Source: Notospermus geniculatus (taxonomy: Eukaryota; Nemertea; Pilidiophora; Heteronemertea; Lineidae). From it: a DNA stretch of 64,000 bases. A program made the position numbers and the translations under genes. Location: contig NMRB01000173.1 in assembly GCA_002633025.1 (NCBI GenBank), forward strand, positions 213,158 through 277,157. Direction: 5' to 3'. This document shows positions 25,201 through 40,200 of this stretch, piece after piece. The notes below the pieces were generated by a model. That model was not told the DNA's origin. It did no database searches and saw only the letters and a list, made by a program, of their open reading frames with translations. The first letter of the stretch is position 1. Every line of letters starts with the position of its first letter.

Positions 25201-28200
25201 GAAGAATTCTTGTTCAAATCGTGCCTACCTTTAACGTATCGTCCTCCCTTCTTTCCATGACTTCCAAGATGAGAGCAGCAAGGACGTTGAAACCCTGACA
25301 GTATCCCACGTGTTTGTTCCATCTCGCGTAGGCCAGCAGTACACGTTTTAAAACAGCACGATCTTGCTCGTTGTCCTGGCCGCTGAAACCACTGCAGCCA
25401 GTTCGGTGAAGATCCTGGACGATAAAGAAGGGAGGATTAACTTTCCTAGTCCCGAAACGCGTTGGGGATAACAACACTAAGTTGTAGCAGGAAAGCCAAA
25501 CTGACAGCAAGAGAGTGGAAAGCGTTGCCAACAGATGAAAACCGATTGAAAATCAACAGCCTGTCCTACCTTGACGATCTGTATGCCAAGTTTATTGTCG
25601 TCTGGATTGCTCCTTTCATTGAAGCAAAACCGTGTTGTCTTCTCCCAGTCGATCTGAATGCTCTTGATATGATTGTCTGCTAGGCTAAGCCACACCTGAG
25701 GATAGAAATTTGAAAGAAATCAGCACACATGATACAGCAACCAACCATACGGATAACGTTAATGGTATCCAAAAAGGTGGTCGAAAAAATTAGAAGGTAG
25801 CTGCATGTAGCATAAGAGCTTACCTTTTTCCTAAATTCACTTGGTATACCCAATGGAAGCCTGGCTACCGCCTTCATAGCATCGTGCCACTGTTGGAAGG
25901 TATCATCACCACCCATCGGCTCAAGGCTGAACTTAATCCTTGTATCAATGCCTGGAAAAGGAAGACAATCAGCTATTTTAAGGAATCAACGAGAATGTTC
26001 CGGAAAATGAGGCTGTACACTTTTCCTCCGCACCCGAGGGATTCCTGTTACGGTTCATATCAAGGAAGCGTGATGTAGCTGTGCCGGTGTATCGCTTCCG
26101 TTGAGCCAACCACAAAGTACATGTAGATATTCGTTGAGTGCGGTGACACACAACAAGACGGTCAGATTATGAGATCGAGATTTATGTTGTCAATGTCATT
26201 GTTGTCTCCACACAAATAATATATCTCGATGGGTAACTTCTTCTTTATTGCAAGATCAGTGTTGTATGTTTCCCCCAAGGTATATGGGAAATGGTTCTTA
26301 GTCTCCTCGTCATTCAAAGAAGAGCAATAACGCGAGAAAAGGAAACCAACACAATTTCCTGTTCTTGACGAGAATCGAACCCACGATCTCTCGTATCGCA
26401 CCCTGCATCTCGGCAAGAACTGCCTATGACAAGAACCAATATTCCATCCTAATGTTTCAATACAATGTCATGTCTGAGAGTAACATAATATGATGAAAAC
26501 GTGGAATATGTTTTAATGAAAAAAACCATAAGCAGGATTTTTTGTTGCTTCTTGGCTATTCCTTGAAGCCCCGTTCGAGGATCGACCATCTTATGTCAGG
26601 ACACGAATTAAGGTATGAATACGAAAGATGGTGGTCAAATCAAGATTGGATTGTCATGCCTTGGGTGAAGATTGAGCCTACCGTATGGAAATAAGAGAGA
26701 AATGTCAAAGTTCGATAATGATAAAGATGGCTTGTGTGAGTCGGCGTGCATGGCCATGGTGAAGGGAAAATCAATACCGGTAGACTGCGAGTTGGGAAAT
26801 GGGGAGCTGCACCAGCTATTTCAGCAAGGTAGGGCTCTGCCAAGATTTTTCACCAACATGGTAGTCTTCTTCGTAAAGGCGGACGTTCCTTTACGGGTAT
26901 CTCTTGAAAAGCATTCCAGATCGCTATAGATAAAGATTATAATGTCATTTATCCATAAACAGGTAAGAAGACAAGTCTGTATCATTATGACCAGCCATCA
27001 GCCAGATAGAAAGAGGATTTACTGTTCTCGCTCCTTCCCTAAGGTCAAGTATCAATTCGTCTTCCCGATAACTCCTCCGGCGATCGTTAATCCTACCGAG
27101 AGATGCATAAGTCACTTCGAGGGACCGGTGGAATTTCTGTGCCCATGGGGATGGCGAACGCTCAGACTTGAGTGGAGAACGGCTGTCTATTTTTAAGAGA
27201 TGCAACTGGTGAACTTTACCGACAAGGAGTCAAAAAGATACGTTTATCAGATTCAGATACTTCTGCCATCCCAGAAGACTAGGCCTATAGAATCCTAGTC
27301 CCCCTTGATTCCAAGTCGATAATGTCGAAGTCAGACGACATCTGACTCCCATCATTGGACATTTTTACATATGTTACGACGCTTTTATGTCTTTTCTCTG
27401 TTAAAACCGTGCATCCAGGAAGGACGAGATCTGTTTGTCCTTCGTCGACACCAAAGGCCTACAGCATCTGACGTTGCAGAATGTTGTCAAGGCTTTTTTC
27501 CTGCAATCTCTCGCAGCTTTTACTGCATTGAAACTACATCTCATGGCGTGTTTTATCTTTGAGTATCTTCACTGTTTCTTTGACAGAAAAACGGGTAATA
27601 AATGTGCCAATATTGCGGCAAAAGCCACCCAAGTAGGCTACTGCGCTGAATCAATAACCCTCATCCACATGCTATGCCGATACAAAATACGCTAGTTCCT
27701 GACGCATCCAAACCCCTTTGACGTCATTGAGCCGTTGCCATGGTAACAAATGTGAGGGAATTCCTGACAAAGTCATTGCGGGGGATGTATGTCGTATTCA
27801 ATACAAAGATCGATTTCAAGGACGACTTCCTGTCGGAGGAAGAAAGGATGGTGTGGGCATCATACAAAAACACTCCATGGAACGTATTTCAAATGTTGCC
27901 AAGGAGACGATGACACCAGAAGACGACGCACTGAGGGATGGAGGCAACATCACAGAGTGAAATGAATGACCAGAGGTAAGAGGAGACCACGAGAATGGTC
28001 AAAAAAGACATTTCGCTCAACAAAGACAAAAGTCAGATCGGTGTGTTCGCCATTCTTTTCAAAACGTTGTGAAAGGACAGAACATGGAGCTTCCTGCTTC
28101 CAGACTGTCCGTTTGTTGGAAGACAACGTACACAGCCAATCCTATTGCGAAGCAGCTCAGTATAGTATTGTGCAACTCTAACTATCATGTGCAGAGAACT

Positions 28201-31200
28201 GAAGTAAGGCTGCAACCAAAACATCTCAAAGGCAAGACGCCTTGAACAGTAACAATGCTAAAGAAAGATGTAGGGCTTCATAGCAGAACAACAATAGACG
28301 TTTTGTGAGAGTTGTCGAGGAAACCTGCTGCAACAAATATGAAGCTAACAGCATAAATAGACCATTGCAACATACAAACAGCATCCAATGGACAAATGGA
28401 CATAATCTGCCGAGGAATACACTGGGAAAAATCCCATGTATATTACATTGACAACATCAAAGCCTGTACACAAAGCATCAATTGATGAATTTCTCAGGGT
28501 TGATTGAAAATGCACAGTAAAATGATGTCTCGGCCCTTTGGCACTAACGGGTTATTTTACACATTGAAGATTTCTTCCGCGAAGATATGGGAGAAACGGC
28601 GCGACCATTTTGATCAAACGCTGTCAAAGTATCGCCTAAAGAAACACAATGAGCTGATATCGTATTCCTTTGTCATTAAAGCCTACGCGTTTCAAAGTTT
28701 GCTTTGGATTTTTTTCTCGGCAGAGCGTTCATTGGATTACGTTTCGGGCCTACGGTAAATTATACGGACCGTATGACTGAGTCACGCATGCAAATTGAGG
28801 ATTGGTAACTGCGTTGGCATGACTTGGATACTGAAAAAGATCCCGTCAATACTTTACCTGGAGCACTAAAGCGCCGCCTGTCGGGGCCATTGTTTACCCC
28901 TGTCGGCGACCCCTTCCGGTATCTTTTCGTCAGGTTTGACAGGCCGGAAAATGAGAATGTGGACGTCAGTCGCCGTGGTAAAGTCTCATTGAAGAATTCC
29001 TGCACCTTGCCGAAGGCAGCTTGTTGATTTGCTGCCTTCATTGTCATAGGGAGCTTCTTCAAAAGCTCCCTGAATGTCCCCCGTGTCAAACTCGATTAAA
29101 TCCGCCGAGATATCCCTTGAGACGGAGTGATCCAGATTTGGTTCCGCAACAGTTTGTAACCGAACGTTGAAAAGTGGCCAACGTGGTAAATCACTTCGTC
29201 TGTTTGGAGAAAATCCAATTGGTTTTCTATGTCTTCTACGAAACGTTAGATCGGGTTACCATCTGGCGTGGAAAGAGCCATCAGTAAGGAAAGTTTTGAC
29301 AGCAAAGAACATACGATAGTCAAAATGCGATCATGTTCTTCATGATATACATAATGATCCACTTGTGGCTGAAGACTCAAAAAATAAAACTGTTCAGAGG
29401 TGAATCCACTCCAAGTACATGACTGTCCATGCCGTGTCTGACCTCACACTCAAGCCACAACACTATAAACCGACTCATCAGTTCGAGTTTGTTTAATACC
29501 ACCAACAAGATTGATTCCACTGTCGTCTGAGTGCTAGAAATGCCAGGTTCGTGATATCAGAGACAAATATTTGATTTCGATGCAATTATTTCGCGAGTTA
29601 TGGGTAGGACCGCTGTATTAGGTTGTCGGGGAGATAGGCGAGAGGCGATCTTCTGCTAAAAGCGTTTCCAACAGGACTGTACGACGATGTTCAGTTGGCT
29701 TTACTGGCAGACGTCACGAAACTCTTGAGCAAATGTTTTGATCTGATTCACAAACTTTTCCCGACAACTGAATCCAGTATTCAAATTTACCGTATCGTTT
29801 AGAGATACTCGGCAAGAATATTCATTCAATCGCTGATCCAGAAGAAAGTCAAAATCCACCAGGTAAACCCGAATCCCGTTATGACATCCTCTGGGAATAC
29901 TTCGAATTGGAATTATGAATAGTTAGACGAGGCCATCAAAAGTGCTTACTTATTCCGGTTATACGGTTTATCACAGATTGGTTTTAATCACAAAATCAGC
30001 CACGAAGGCCTTAGTCTGTACGCCGGTGAGTTCCGCTACACGCTCCAGAAACGACTGTCCGACACCGTCAATGCCAGAGGACAATCACCATACATATATG
30101 TATATGTCCACTTTAGAGTGTCAAAGAGTCCTTATGTTTGTTTGAATTTCCGGCAAGGATTCCTGTGTTCCTGAGATCAGCAAGATATTCCGTTTACGTG
30201 TGCGTCATGAGGCTACACCGAAAGTAATCATAGTTGGTTACAGTTACACGACCACACATCGACTGACTTGCTGTCAGAATGGTGATAAACTGTTAATTCA
30301 AACGCACAGGGAGACCTGTCTCCATGGCAAAGAGAAACATAGAAAATCTGCGGAGACTACAGGTCGTGACGTCATTAACACCAACTTCCCATCACCCTCT
30401 TCCGGAGCGCAAATGACTCTGATTAATTTGGATCCAATCGGCGTTAGATTAATCCATGCAATCATAAATCTACCACGCCGACATCGTAAATCATAGCAAT
30501 AAGGCTGATTTATAACGGTGTCATTTCTAGCTGCATGATTTTCTGGGCTGACAGTTTCGTTGTTGATGACGAATTTCGAAGCTTCCTCAATTTTCTTCAG
30601 TAATGCGACAAGTGCAGAGGATAGAAACAGCTAGGCCACGAAGTCTAAAAATTCTGGTTTCGTCCAGAATGAGGATTTCACACGGGAACGAAAGATGTTC
30701 GTTTGTTATATTTCGAAGATATTACTGCGCTTTAGGTGGTGGCAACTGGTGAATATGACTGAAACTTGCTCTCCTCATGTGTGATTTCATCCAAGATGGC
30801 TTCTATGGCAGCCATGATACGACAAACCTTCAATATTCTCGTATGGGTAGACAGTGATTGTCGTTTCAGTTGAGGTGGGGTGATCGTGGGTTGATCTCTT
30901 CTTCAGTTGCTTGAACATGACCTCTTCTTCTGCGGCTTCGGGAAGGATCTCACGACAACTTGCTCTTGTGGTTGTCAACTACGCCAACATTCTCGCCAGA
31001 GTGTAATCCACGTAAGCTTGGACTGATGTCACAGTATTCAAATAGCAAATACCAGGGCTGCGTCCAAAACACCCGGTGGCGACACGTTTGAATTTTGGCC
31101 AGAATTTGACGTCAGTCGAACGTGACGTGAATGTGTCCACTTCTAGTTTATTATGAGGGAGTTCGACGTATTTAGACGGCATCTTTGAAGCATATCTTAA

Positions 31201-34200
31201 TTCACTGTTCTTCTTGATAGAAATGTGGTTTCACTGGAAACAGGGGGACGGACCTGTGTCGATTTTGTAATTCTGGTTCACTGAAACGCAGTAAGCTCGT
31301 GTCGTCAATATATCAGGCGTTGGCTCGTAATCATCCTTCGTACCTAGACCAATCACCTAAATTGCCGAGTGCTAATTAATTGTCTACTCTTCGATGCAGT
31401 TGGTGTGGCAGTCATATCAGTAATGCATGCTTTGTATATGTACATTAACGATCAATTTGTTTGGATCAAATGATCATTAACAATTCATGCTGGCAAAACT
31501 GAGTACCTTTGTTTGTGAATTTGAAGTATAAAAGTGTTTATCGAATACGGGACGTCAGGTTTGCCACTTCGACCCTGCCTCGATTTCCATATAAAAAATA
31601 TCACAGTGCACAAATACTTATTGCTACCAAAGCGTCTACAAAGCAATTTTACGATCCCTACGACAGGACATGGACAAAAATCGTTGTCTAATTGGGTCTT
31701 GTTGAGCAAACGAAACAACATCCACAATGGCAAACAGCCGTTGTTAGTCTGCAATCCGAAACCGGCTCGGCGGGATATCAAAGGCTCATGTCACAGCAAT
31801 GATGTCACACTGTTCCCACAAATCCCTGGAGAATGGTAAACAGTGCCGAGGGACGAAACGAACGTTAATGAGACTGCGAGAAAAGAGCTCCTTCTGATGG
31901 CAAAAAGAAAATGATCCTTTGGAAGAAACTGGCTTGTCGGTGGACAAACATATGCCAAGATAAGCGTCACAGGTACTTTCCGAAAACGCCGGACTGCTGC
32001 GAATCCTCCAAGAGGAAGGTCTCCATACGCTGGGAAGAAAATTCAAGGGAATTCCTTAGAAGGTGTGAAAAAGCTTAATTAAAGGCAGAGAAAAGCAAAT
32101 AGATTCCACGTAGATTCCTTCGCAGCACTATACTGCCAAATCAAGTAGCCTTGTCGACATCGTATGCGTTTCCGAAAGCTCTTGTCGGAGAAGATACATA
32201 TTGCTTACAATGTTATCGATTGCTGCGCATCACTCACATACATATATCGCCATTGTAGAAGAAGCAGATTGACATAAGACAGGAAAGTAGACCGGTGGAT
32301 GCTGAGAGTATTGATTCCTGTCGATGATTCTATATGTAGGTCCTGTTGGTAAAACGATAGAATCCTATTGCGAAGATGTAAAGCTGATTTCTACGTATGT
32401 CAGAAAGTCTAATCATTGGCCGCTGAAAGCAAAGGTCGGCCGGAAGTGGCACGAGGTAACGGTATGAAATCCCACTCTTTGCCGGACGCTGCTTCTATGG
32501 CACTGACCACGTCGGCAATCGTGAACCGATATACAGCTGGCTAACCGCACTAAATCCACACATAACACGCATATGAATCCAAATGTCAAATGAACTGGCG
32601 AGGTCGTCAATAGCTAACGCTATGTGGCTAATGGATGTTGTGGTTGCTGAACGTTCCAGCGGACACCAATGGACGGTTCCTTTGAGTTCGTTCACGATGT
32701 GTCAAACGGTATACCCTCGAACCAGATCAGAACCAGCTGATTTGGTAGCAATGACGTTCTCCAGCTATCAATGAAAGACTCGACAATGAAACGTGAACAT
32801 GAACTACGCTGGAAGCTCAGCGCATGCGAATTGACGGATGCTAATAAATTATTCAACTGTTATGCTATCCTCGTGTGCTGCGGAAGTACTGCAGGCTCCG
32901 ATGCGGGGTTTCTTCTCGTAGGCTGCTGTTGGCGAGTTGCTAATGACGTCGATCGATGGCCGCTAGGGATTCGCCATACAACGTTACACCAATCTTTGTC
33001 ACGTGACAGAGGAAACCACAAGCAACTGATCGATTGGGTAGCGTATATTGCAGCAATGTTCTCAATAGCTAGAAGGAAATAAACTGAATTGACGATGTAC
33101 GCCTATTCTCGGCGTCGCTGCCGGATGGTATCAACGGATCAGAGCCTAACAATGCTTGGGACGATAACAAAACTGAGTTTCGAAAGAGCAAAGGCAACAA
33201 ATGTCGAGAAATCAACCATCCGTTCTTTACCTATCANAAACATAATCACATCATACATTCTTAAGAATGTCGGACCAACTGTACAGCACATGAGGAACGG
33301 TACAAGGCACAACATCAAGATGACTTAAGAAATATACAGCACAGAAAAACAGGTGAAAAGGGACAGGTATCTCGCAGGAAAAGTGTCCTTTGCTGAGTGG
33401 ATCATGGATAAATGTGCATGTCTATAAATTACCATGTCCAGAACAATTACGAAAAGCTGCTCTTTTTTCAATGAAAGGCGTAAGCTAAAAGCAGAATAAA
33501 GGCGAGTTGATGGTGTGTGAGATCAGGATGCAGATGTCAGTGACAACAACAACAATGAAACGTTCATTGTATAGTAGAACTGCATGGTGTTTCGTACACT
33601 TTCCTGAGGAAGGTCAAGGAAGGGCGTTCAAAAAAAGAAGCAATAGAGAGAATGTGCGAAATTTAAAAATGTGTGCATCGCAATGATTCACTGAATAACG
33701 AAAACGGTTACAGCAGCAGGTGATGGAATGACAACAACTACATGTACTATAGATGGCACTGCAGCCAGCAATATTGTCCACTGATGAGCCACATTCGTCT
33801 CAGAGGTTTCCGAATGGAATGGAACTCTGGACTAGGGTGTAAGACACTTGCTGCTATAAAATTGGTTTTTCTGGTCTCCTCAGATGGCGTTTGATTAGCA
33901 GCAACGTCAGCTGGTGGCCACAGCAAAGAAGTGTATTCAGACATTTTGTGATCAATGGGCGACACAATGGTTTCCAGGTGATGTCAGTCATGAAAGCAGC
34001 ATTGACAACAATTGCTAACACAAATGATAGTTGGAAACACTAATGACGAGATGCCATGGCCATACTTACAAAGCTAAGCTTGCAGCCCACCTGGTTAGAT
34101 AGAGTAGCAAGAGCAGTAAGGTTAAAGGAACATGCATACAATGTATATTCATAAAGATGAGCTGAAGCTGTGGATCATGCGATCTGAACCAGCGTCTGAC

Positions 34201-37200
34201 ACGAACGACCACTGCCTGACTCATGGGACCAACTTTCATCAGTGAAGGACGTTGCTCAACTTCGGCCACGTAAAGGTTAACTCCCCGTTGCCTTGGCCTG
34301 GAGCCGATTCACATTCAAATGAACGTATGTGCTTTGTCCAGATGCCGTATCTCGAATGCCCGTTATGATGGAAATTCATGATTACATATCTTGAATCGTG
34401 GTCAAAATCGTAAAAACATCACACCTGAATATCTGAATTACTGAATAGGCCTAGGCCCTACTAGAAATTTATGGCGACAAAATGCAAAGCGAGACGTTCA
34501 ATTGCCATAACAGCTGTGCAGTGGCCATCAACCAGGATTTTTTTCATGCAGGCGTACAGTTCGTCAATTACGATTACGAGGGATCGTTATATTGTAAAGC
34601 ATACATGGTCTGGTCCTCTGCTTCGAAGTTCTAGGCCCTTCAGCAGATGAAGTGAGGACGGCTATAAGTTAGTGAATTTTCCCTTTGATGGGGAAATCAT
34701 GAAGGGGTGACATTTGCATTATTGCATGCTTCCCACAACCGCAGTAAAAAAAAACCGCAAACCACCAAACGGCAACAAGACCGGCGAAATACTTACGTCT
34801 TTTGAGCGATGATGCCTGCAGCACAGCAGTTATGAGATCACAGTTTTTGTGCATCCGGGCGAGGCGCCGGTCCCTCCGCTTCAACTGGCGGACCAGTCGG
34901 GCGGAGGCAAGGGAGACTGATTGTTTCATCTCAGTCACCATCTTCTTCAGGTCAGGAATGTCTGTAAAAGTGAATGAAGAAGATCAGGAGGAGCTTCACT
35001 GACTGGCACATTTCGACAGATCCCAGACTTTGTCATCCTTCGGCAGCCAGAGTGGTGTAGAGCAAACATCGACAACTGACACCTCTAGAGTCCAGGGTTC
35101 GATTCTACTCGGCAGGATCAACATACCGAGAGATCGGTAGTGCCTGTCCTGTCCAAGGCGCTGATTGGTCAATAAAAGAGCGATCAATGGTTTTTCAACC
35201 AATCAACACGTTTTTCATCGCCTGTTTTCGGACGGCGATCACGTATGGACGATAGGCGCGCCACCAATCTCCTGCTGGTGAGAGTCCCACAGTTCTAGGT
35301 TGTTCCTCGTGACGACATCAATCAATATACAACTGCAGTTTAAATTTTACTCGCTGGATCGAAGCTTTGCAGCACAGTTACAACCGAAACGCTTTCATTG
35401 ATTTCACCCTAGGCCTAATTAATTACAACGCTTTTGAAATTATCGAATATCGATCAGCATTGAAAGTGACAACATGGATATCATGGCATCGTGCCAATCG
35501 TGGTCAACCACGAAAAGTCGTACATTTTCAATGCCATTGTATTATGAGTAAGTTCACTGATTCCCTGAATAACGCTCCCTAGTGCGTGGTCAGATATAAT
35601 GCTAGGTAAAATAAAAAAATACAAAAAAAACAAAACATAAGCATATGCCTATCACACACTTTATGGACTTTTTCTACGATACAATTCTGCATACTACATA
35701 ACAATTCAGAAAGGCCTACAATAAAATACGAAAACAACAAAAGATCCCACAACTGCGACCCACTGAAATCCAATTTACAACATCATCATGAAAAGCAACT
35801 AAATTCGGATAGTTTTGTGCTATTGTGTCACAAATGGAAAATAATTATAGCGCCATATGCGAATCAATACGATTTTTATCCCGTTGTTTATGTGGTGTGC
35901 TTGTCAATGAACGTTACTGATGATGGTGGGACTGACTTTGCCTTTAAAATGCAGATTCTCTAAAGTCCTACCAAAAATTCATAAGCAAGCCCTCGCTTAT
36001 GAAAGTTTTGTCGTACCCGAATGTTTTGTCGGGCGTACATGTAGACCTATATAATGTGACCATTGGGTAGTCCCGCGATGACGGCAAACGCTCGAGTTTC
36101 AGGAGATTTTGAAATTCGATTTGAAAGACGAGCGTCATGGTTAGGCATACAATGTTCAACACGTTCAGGCCGAGGCATTCAAGTGCTAAGCATCATATCA
36201 TAGGCCCATACGTATCTCCAGTCATTGATCAAACCTACTTTTATTTGCATTGATATACGTGTTGTATTAAACACCATGTGCTACAAGTATTTCATTTGCA
36301 CAGGGCTCGAAATTATTGGACAAAATACGAGTACTCTAGAACACATGTGCTTGTTGTTATGACCTCCGCGAAGAGGAGGCAAACTCCGCACACTGTTGGT
36401 GTTTTCGATGAATTGTAACCGCCGTTCCCCCATGATTTTATTGAAGAATAAGCTAATTCTTCATTTTAGTTGATCCCGAAGTAGTACATCAACTCTATAT
36501 CACGTGAGACTCACTCCATCGAGCATCGAATATCTAATATCTAATTTCCTGTCAACTGTAGAAATAGCTTTATTAGCCAATAAAACAACAAAGACCGAAG
36601 GCAGAATTACCGAAAAGGTAAAATTGTTCACAGATAGGAGGAAAAATGCTGCAGAGATACCAGCCAATGGGAGAATTGCAGAGATGTCAGCCAATGGGAG
36701 AAACCCTTTAAATCAGAATGGGGATTTGCGCCATGAGTCCGCTAAGCGAGCTTCTGATTGGCCAATTTGACGACAGCTGCCCCATCTGCGGTTCCCCCCC
36801 CCTCGAAAAGGCAAAGAATGTGACATGGTCAGAAGAAATATGACGGGCTCGTTCTTTTGGCCCAATCTAGCAGCTGCTACCAATCTAAAGACAATGATTA
36901 TTGTATGTAACATCTTTCAACGATCACACTAACGTCCTACACCCACCAAATACATGTAGGCCTACATTGCTCATGCATTCAACGCAGCATTTGTCTTGAA
37001 GCCATGATTTTCTTGAAAACGAGAGGTGTGCAACGTCCAGACAAAATGAATGAGGCAAGAATTAAGAAAAAGCCAATGACAAACATCACAAGCTGCCAGT
37101 GGGCATGACACGCAGGAAATGGTCTATTTATTGGAATGTGGTAGTCTCATCTCTCAAGCCTGGCTTACCACAGATAACGTTCTATCCGATGTTTGTCGAT

Positions 37201-40200
37201 CCCAAAGCTGTTCTCACACCAGCCATCCAGGGTTATACCAATTTGATTGACCGAAAACCTCAACAACAAAATCATACAGCAACTCACACTGAAAACAAAT
37301 TCACCTGCTAAATATATGTCGTATAGTAGAGAAGCCGAATATGATCGACAATTTTCAAACTATACGTGTCGATATAGTTAAAACAACTGTTTAAGTGGAA
37401 AGTTCGTATCACTTGAGCAATGAAACAAGTGGGACGCTTTTGAATTTTGCTGCAGCTGGCCATGGGATGTGGTGTGATCGATGTATCGAATCAGACGCCA
37501 GCTTCCAATCGTACGACATATCATTAGCAGTCGAGATGGACTGGTACCAGTATATATACTTTTGTAGCTGGTGGTGTTTCTATAGACCTACATGAGATTT
37601 GCCATGCCATCTTCTGGTTGCTTCGGATTTCAATGCCTTGCGAGAGATAAGGATATATGGCTGCAGAGAGCATGACCATTCAAATGTTGTACCTAGGACT
37701 TGCGTTCCTAGGACTCCCATTCCTTTCACACCAGTAGGCCTAGTCAGTCAGCTTAGATTGAGTGGGAAAGACAACAGGTGATGTACTTGTACATATATAT
37801 CAGGTGATGGCTGAATATATATTTAATATATATCAATATATTCAATGGCCGAGATCAAACCATAGGCCTATCAGATAATTGATTCAAATATTACATTAAT
37901 CATATCTCCGTAAAAGCATTTGTGACAATTTATTTTTTGCGCAAAATACAAGCAAACATACGCTTTTGAAATCAAGTATGGAGGCATCTGTCTACGATAT
38001 GCCATGTGGTCGGTTTGTCCATTTGGTGTTTGCCTTTCTTATCGAACCCGTAATGGTAGAATGCTTATTGTGTGTTACCATATGTATACTTTCTCAAGAA
38101 AGCAATCTGTCGTCCACCAAACTATCTTGATCGCCGTAAGTTAGGAGGCTATACGTTTTCAGTTCCAACAATGCCGCCGTCAAGTTTGTTGCCACATGAA
38201 AATACACTAGCCTACTAGGCTTATTTCATGGAAAGATGCTTATTTGAGAGACTGCGGCTTTGATATCATATGTTACAAGCCTATAACAATAAACTAGAAA
38301 GTGCAAGCACTCCATGACACATTAGATACAATACATTGGCATTTTTTATTCTCATCGTTCGTATAGACTTTCATTTTTTTCTCGATATTATATATATATA
38401 TATATATATCATTGGATGTTACTGTGCGGGCTAATTGGAGATATCGATGACTTGCACTCGTAGTAGACCTGGGGGAACCGCCGCCGATCGAAGACAACCG
38501 ATAGAGAATATTAATATATAGTGGAGGGGATCAATGAAAGCAATGCGAGTCACGACACGACGAAAAAAATACCAATAGGTGCAAACGTGTTCACCCGCCA
38601 GAAGCATCGAAGTTTGTAATACATACACGTACAACTAATGCCCTCAAAAGTAGGCTTTATGTACAGGTGTATACTACCTAGACATATTGTCATATAATGG
38701 ATGGATAATCACTTAGTTTGGCGGAAACTAGGCATAGGCTAAATGGATTCAATTGGAATTTGGCCTGTAAATTGGACAGGACAGTGTAGAAGGTCTTTCA
38801 ATCGGTCGTGGACATCTATAGGTTTGGTACCAAATACCAAGGGTTGACAAAGGATACCCCCCGTCTGCTGGTTTGTGGGGTAGATACCTGCGGACACATT
38901 TGGAATGTAGTGTAAAAATTCTGCACATTTCATCATAAAGGATATCAAAATCACGACACCCAACTTCACACTAATATTGCTGAAATTGCAGATATGACAG
39001 TGATCTGCTCTTATCACAAACGGCCGTGAACTAGAACGGAATAGTTTACGTACACCAGTTCTGTACAGACGAGGTTCACTTTGAGCCATTAAACACTATA
39101 ACGTACCCTAAATTGGCAATCATTCTAATTATACAGTTATTTGCATCCCGCGTTGTCTCCAATCCCAAAACAGGCAGTCCCCAATGCATCATCAAGTCGG
39201 TAAATTGGATGATTTAGAGACTGTAGCTGTGCACTATACAGACGGACTACAGCCGTTATAACACGACTTGCGGTGGATTCAAACAAATGTGAATCAAGGT
39301 TACCTCTTGTTTATCAACAACAAATATTTATCAAACTATCCATCTCTATCATTTCCTGCAAGCGGATGTAAACCCCTAGTCTCTGTTGTAAGGAGAGATT
39401 TTCAAACCCACGTGACATGTGCGGACATGTGAGTGTCCGTCCGTACAATAGAATAACCTGGATAATAAAAAAGAACACCACCTTTGAAGATAGTGAGGTT
39501 GCAGGGTACGATACATCCCAAATCCCCAGGTTCACAAAATCAGACTGCGCTCTGGCGCGACGAAAGACATGCTTGCATTGCAACCAGCATGCAGGTCACG
39601 TAAGTATGATTTGTTTGCAATCATGTATAATACAAAACCCACAGAACCTACAATAATAGATAGAAAACGAACAGGACATACGAGCAGGCTATATCATCAT
39701 GCCAATAATATAGTGTACGAGAGAAAGTAGAAGCATGTCATATCAGCACTGATCAGTTAGTGATATTTTCATTGCTCTCTCACTCAGCAATCCTGCGTAT
39801 CAAGGTTTCGAGGTAGTCCTGTGATTGCTATGATTGCTCCATTTGGACACCCTGATGGCCGGTGAGACGACACCCCCGTGTGGCAGGGATCTTAGTCCCC
39901 CTGGAATCAAAGTCCGGTTTTATTGTTCAACGAGGGATTAGAAAATATGCTATAGAGACCAAGACCATTAGAATATAACCATACAATAGCGGCTTGATTG
40001 GCGGACTTGCATTCCTACGACTTTCTCCCTGTGGTACACCTGTAATCAAGCTTTTTCTCAGTTTGATAGTGCAGGCCTACGAGCAGAGAACACGTCCGTC
40101 TGCCTGCTTAAACTACTAAAAACAATATCAAGAGCAAAATATACACTGATAGCTTGGGTAAATAGAGCATACAAAAGAAATAACGTGGAAAGTAAACTTG

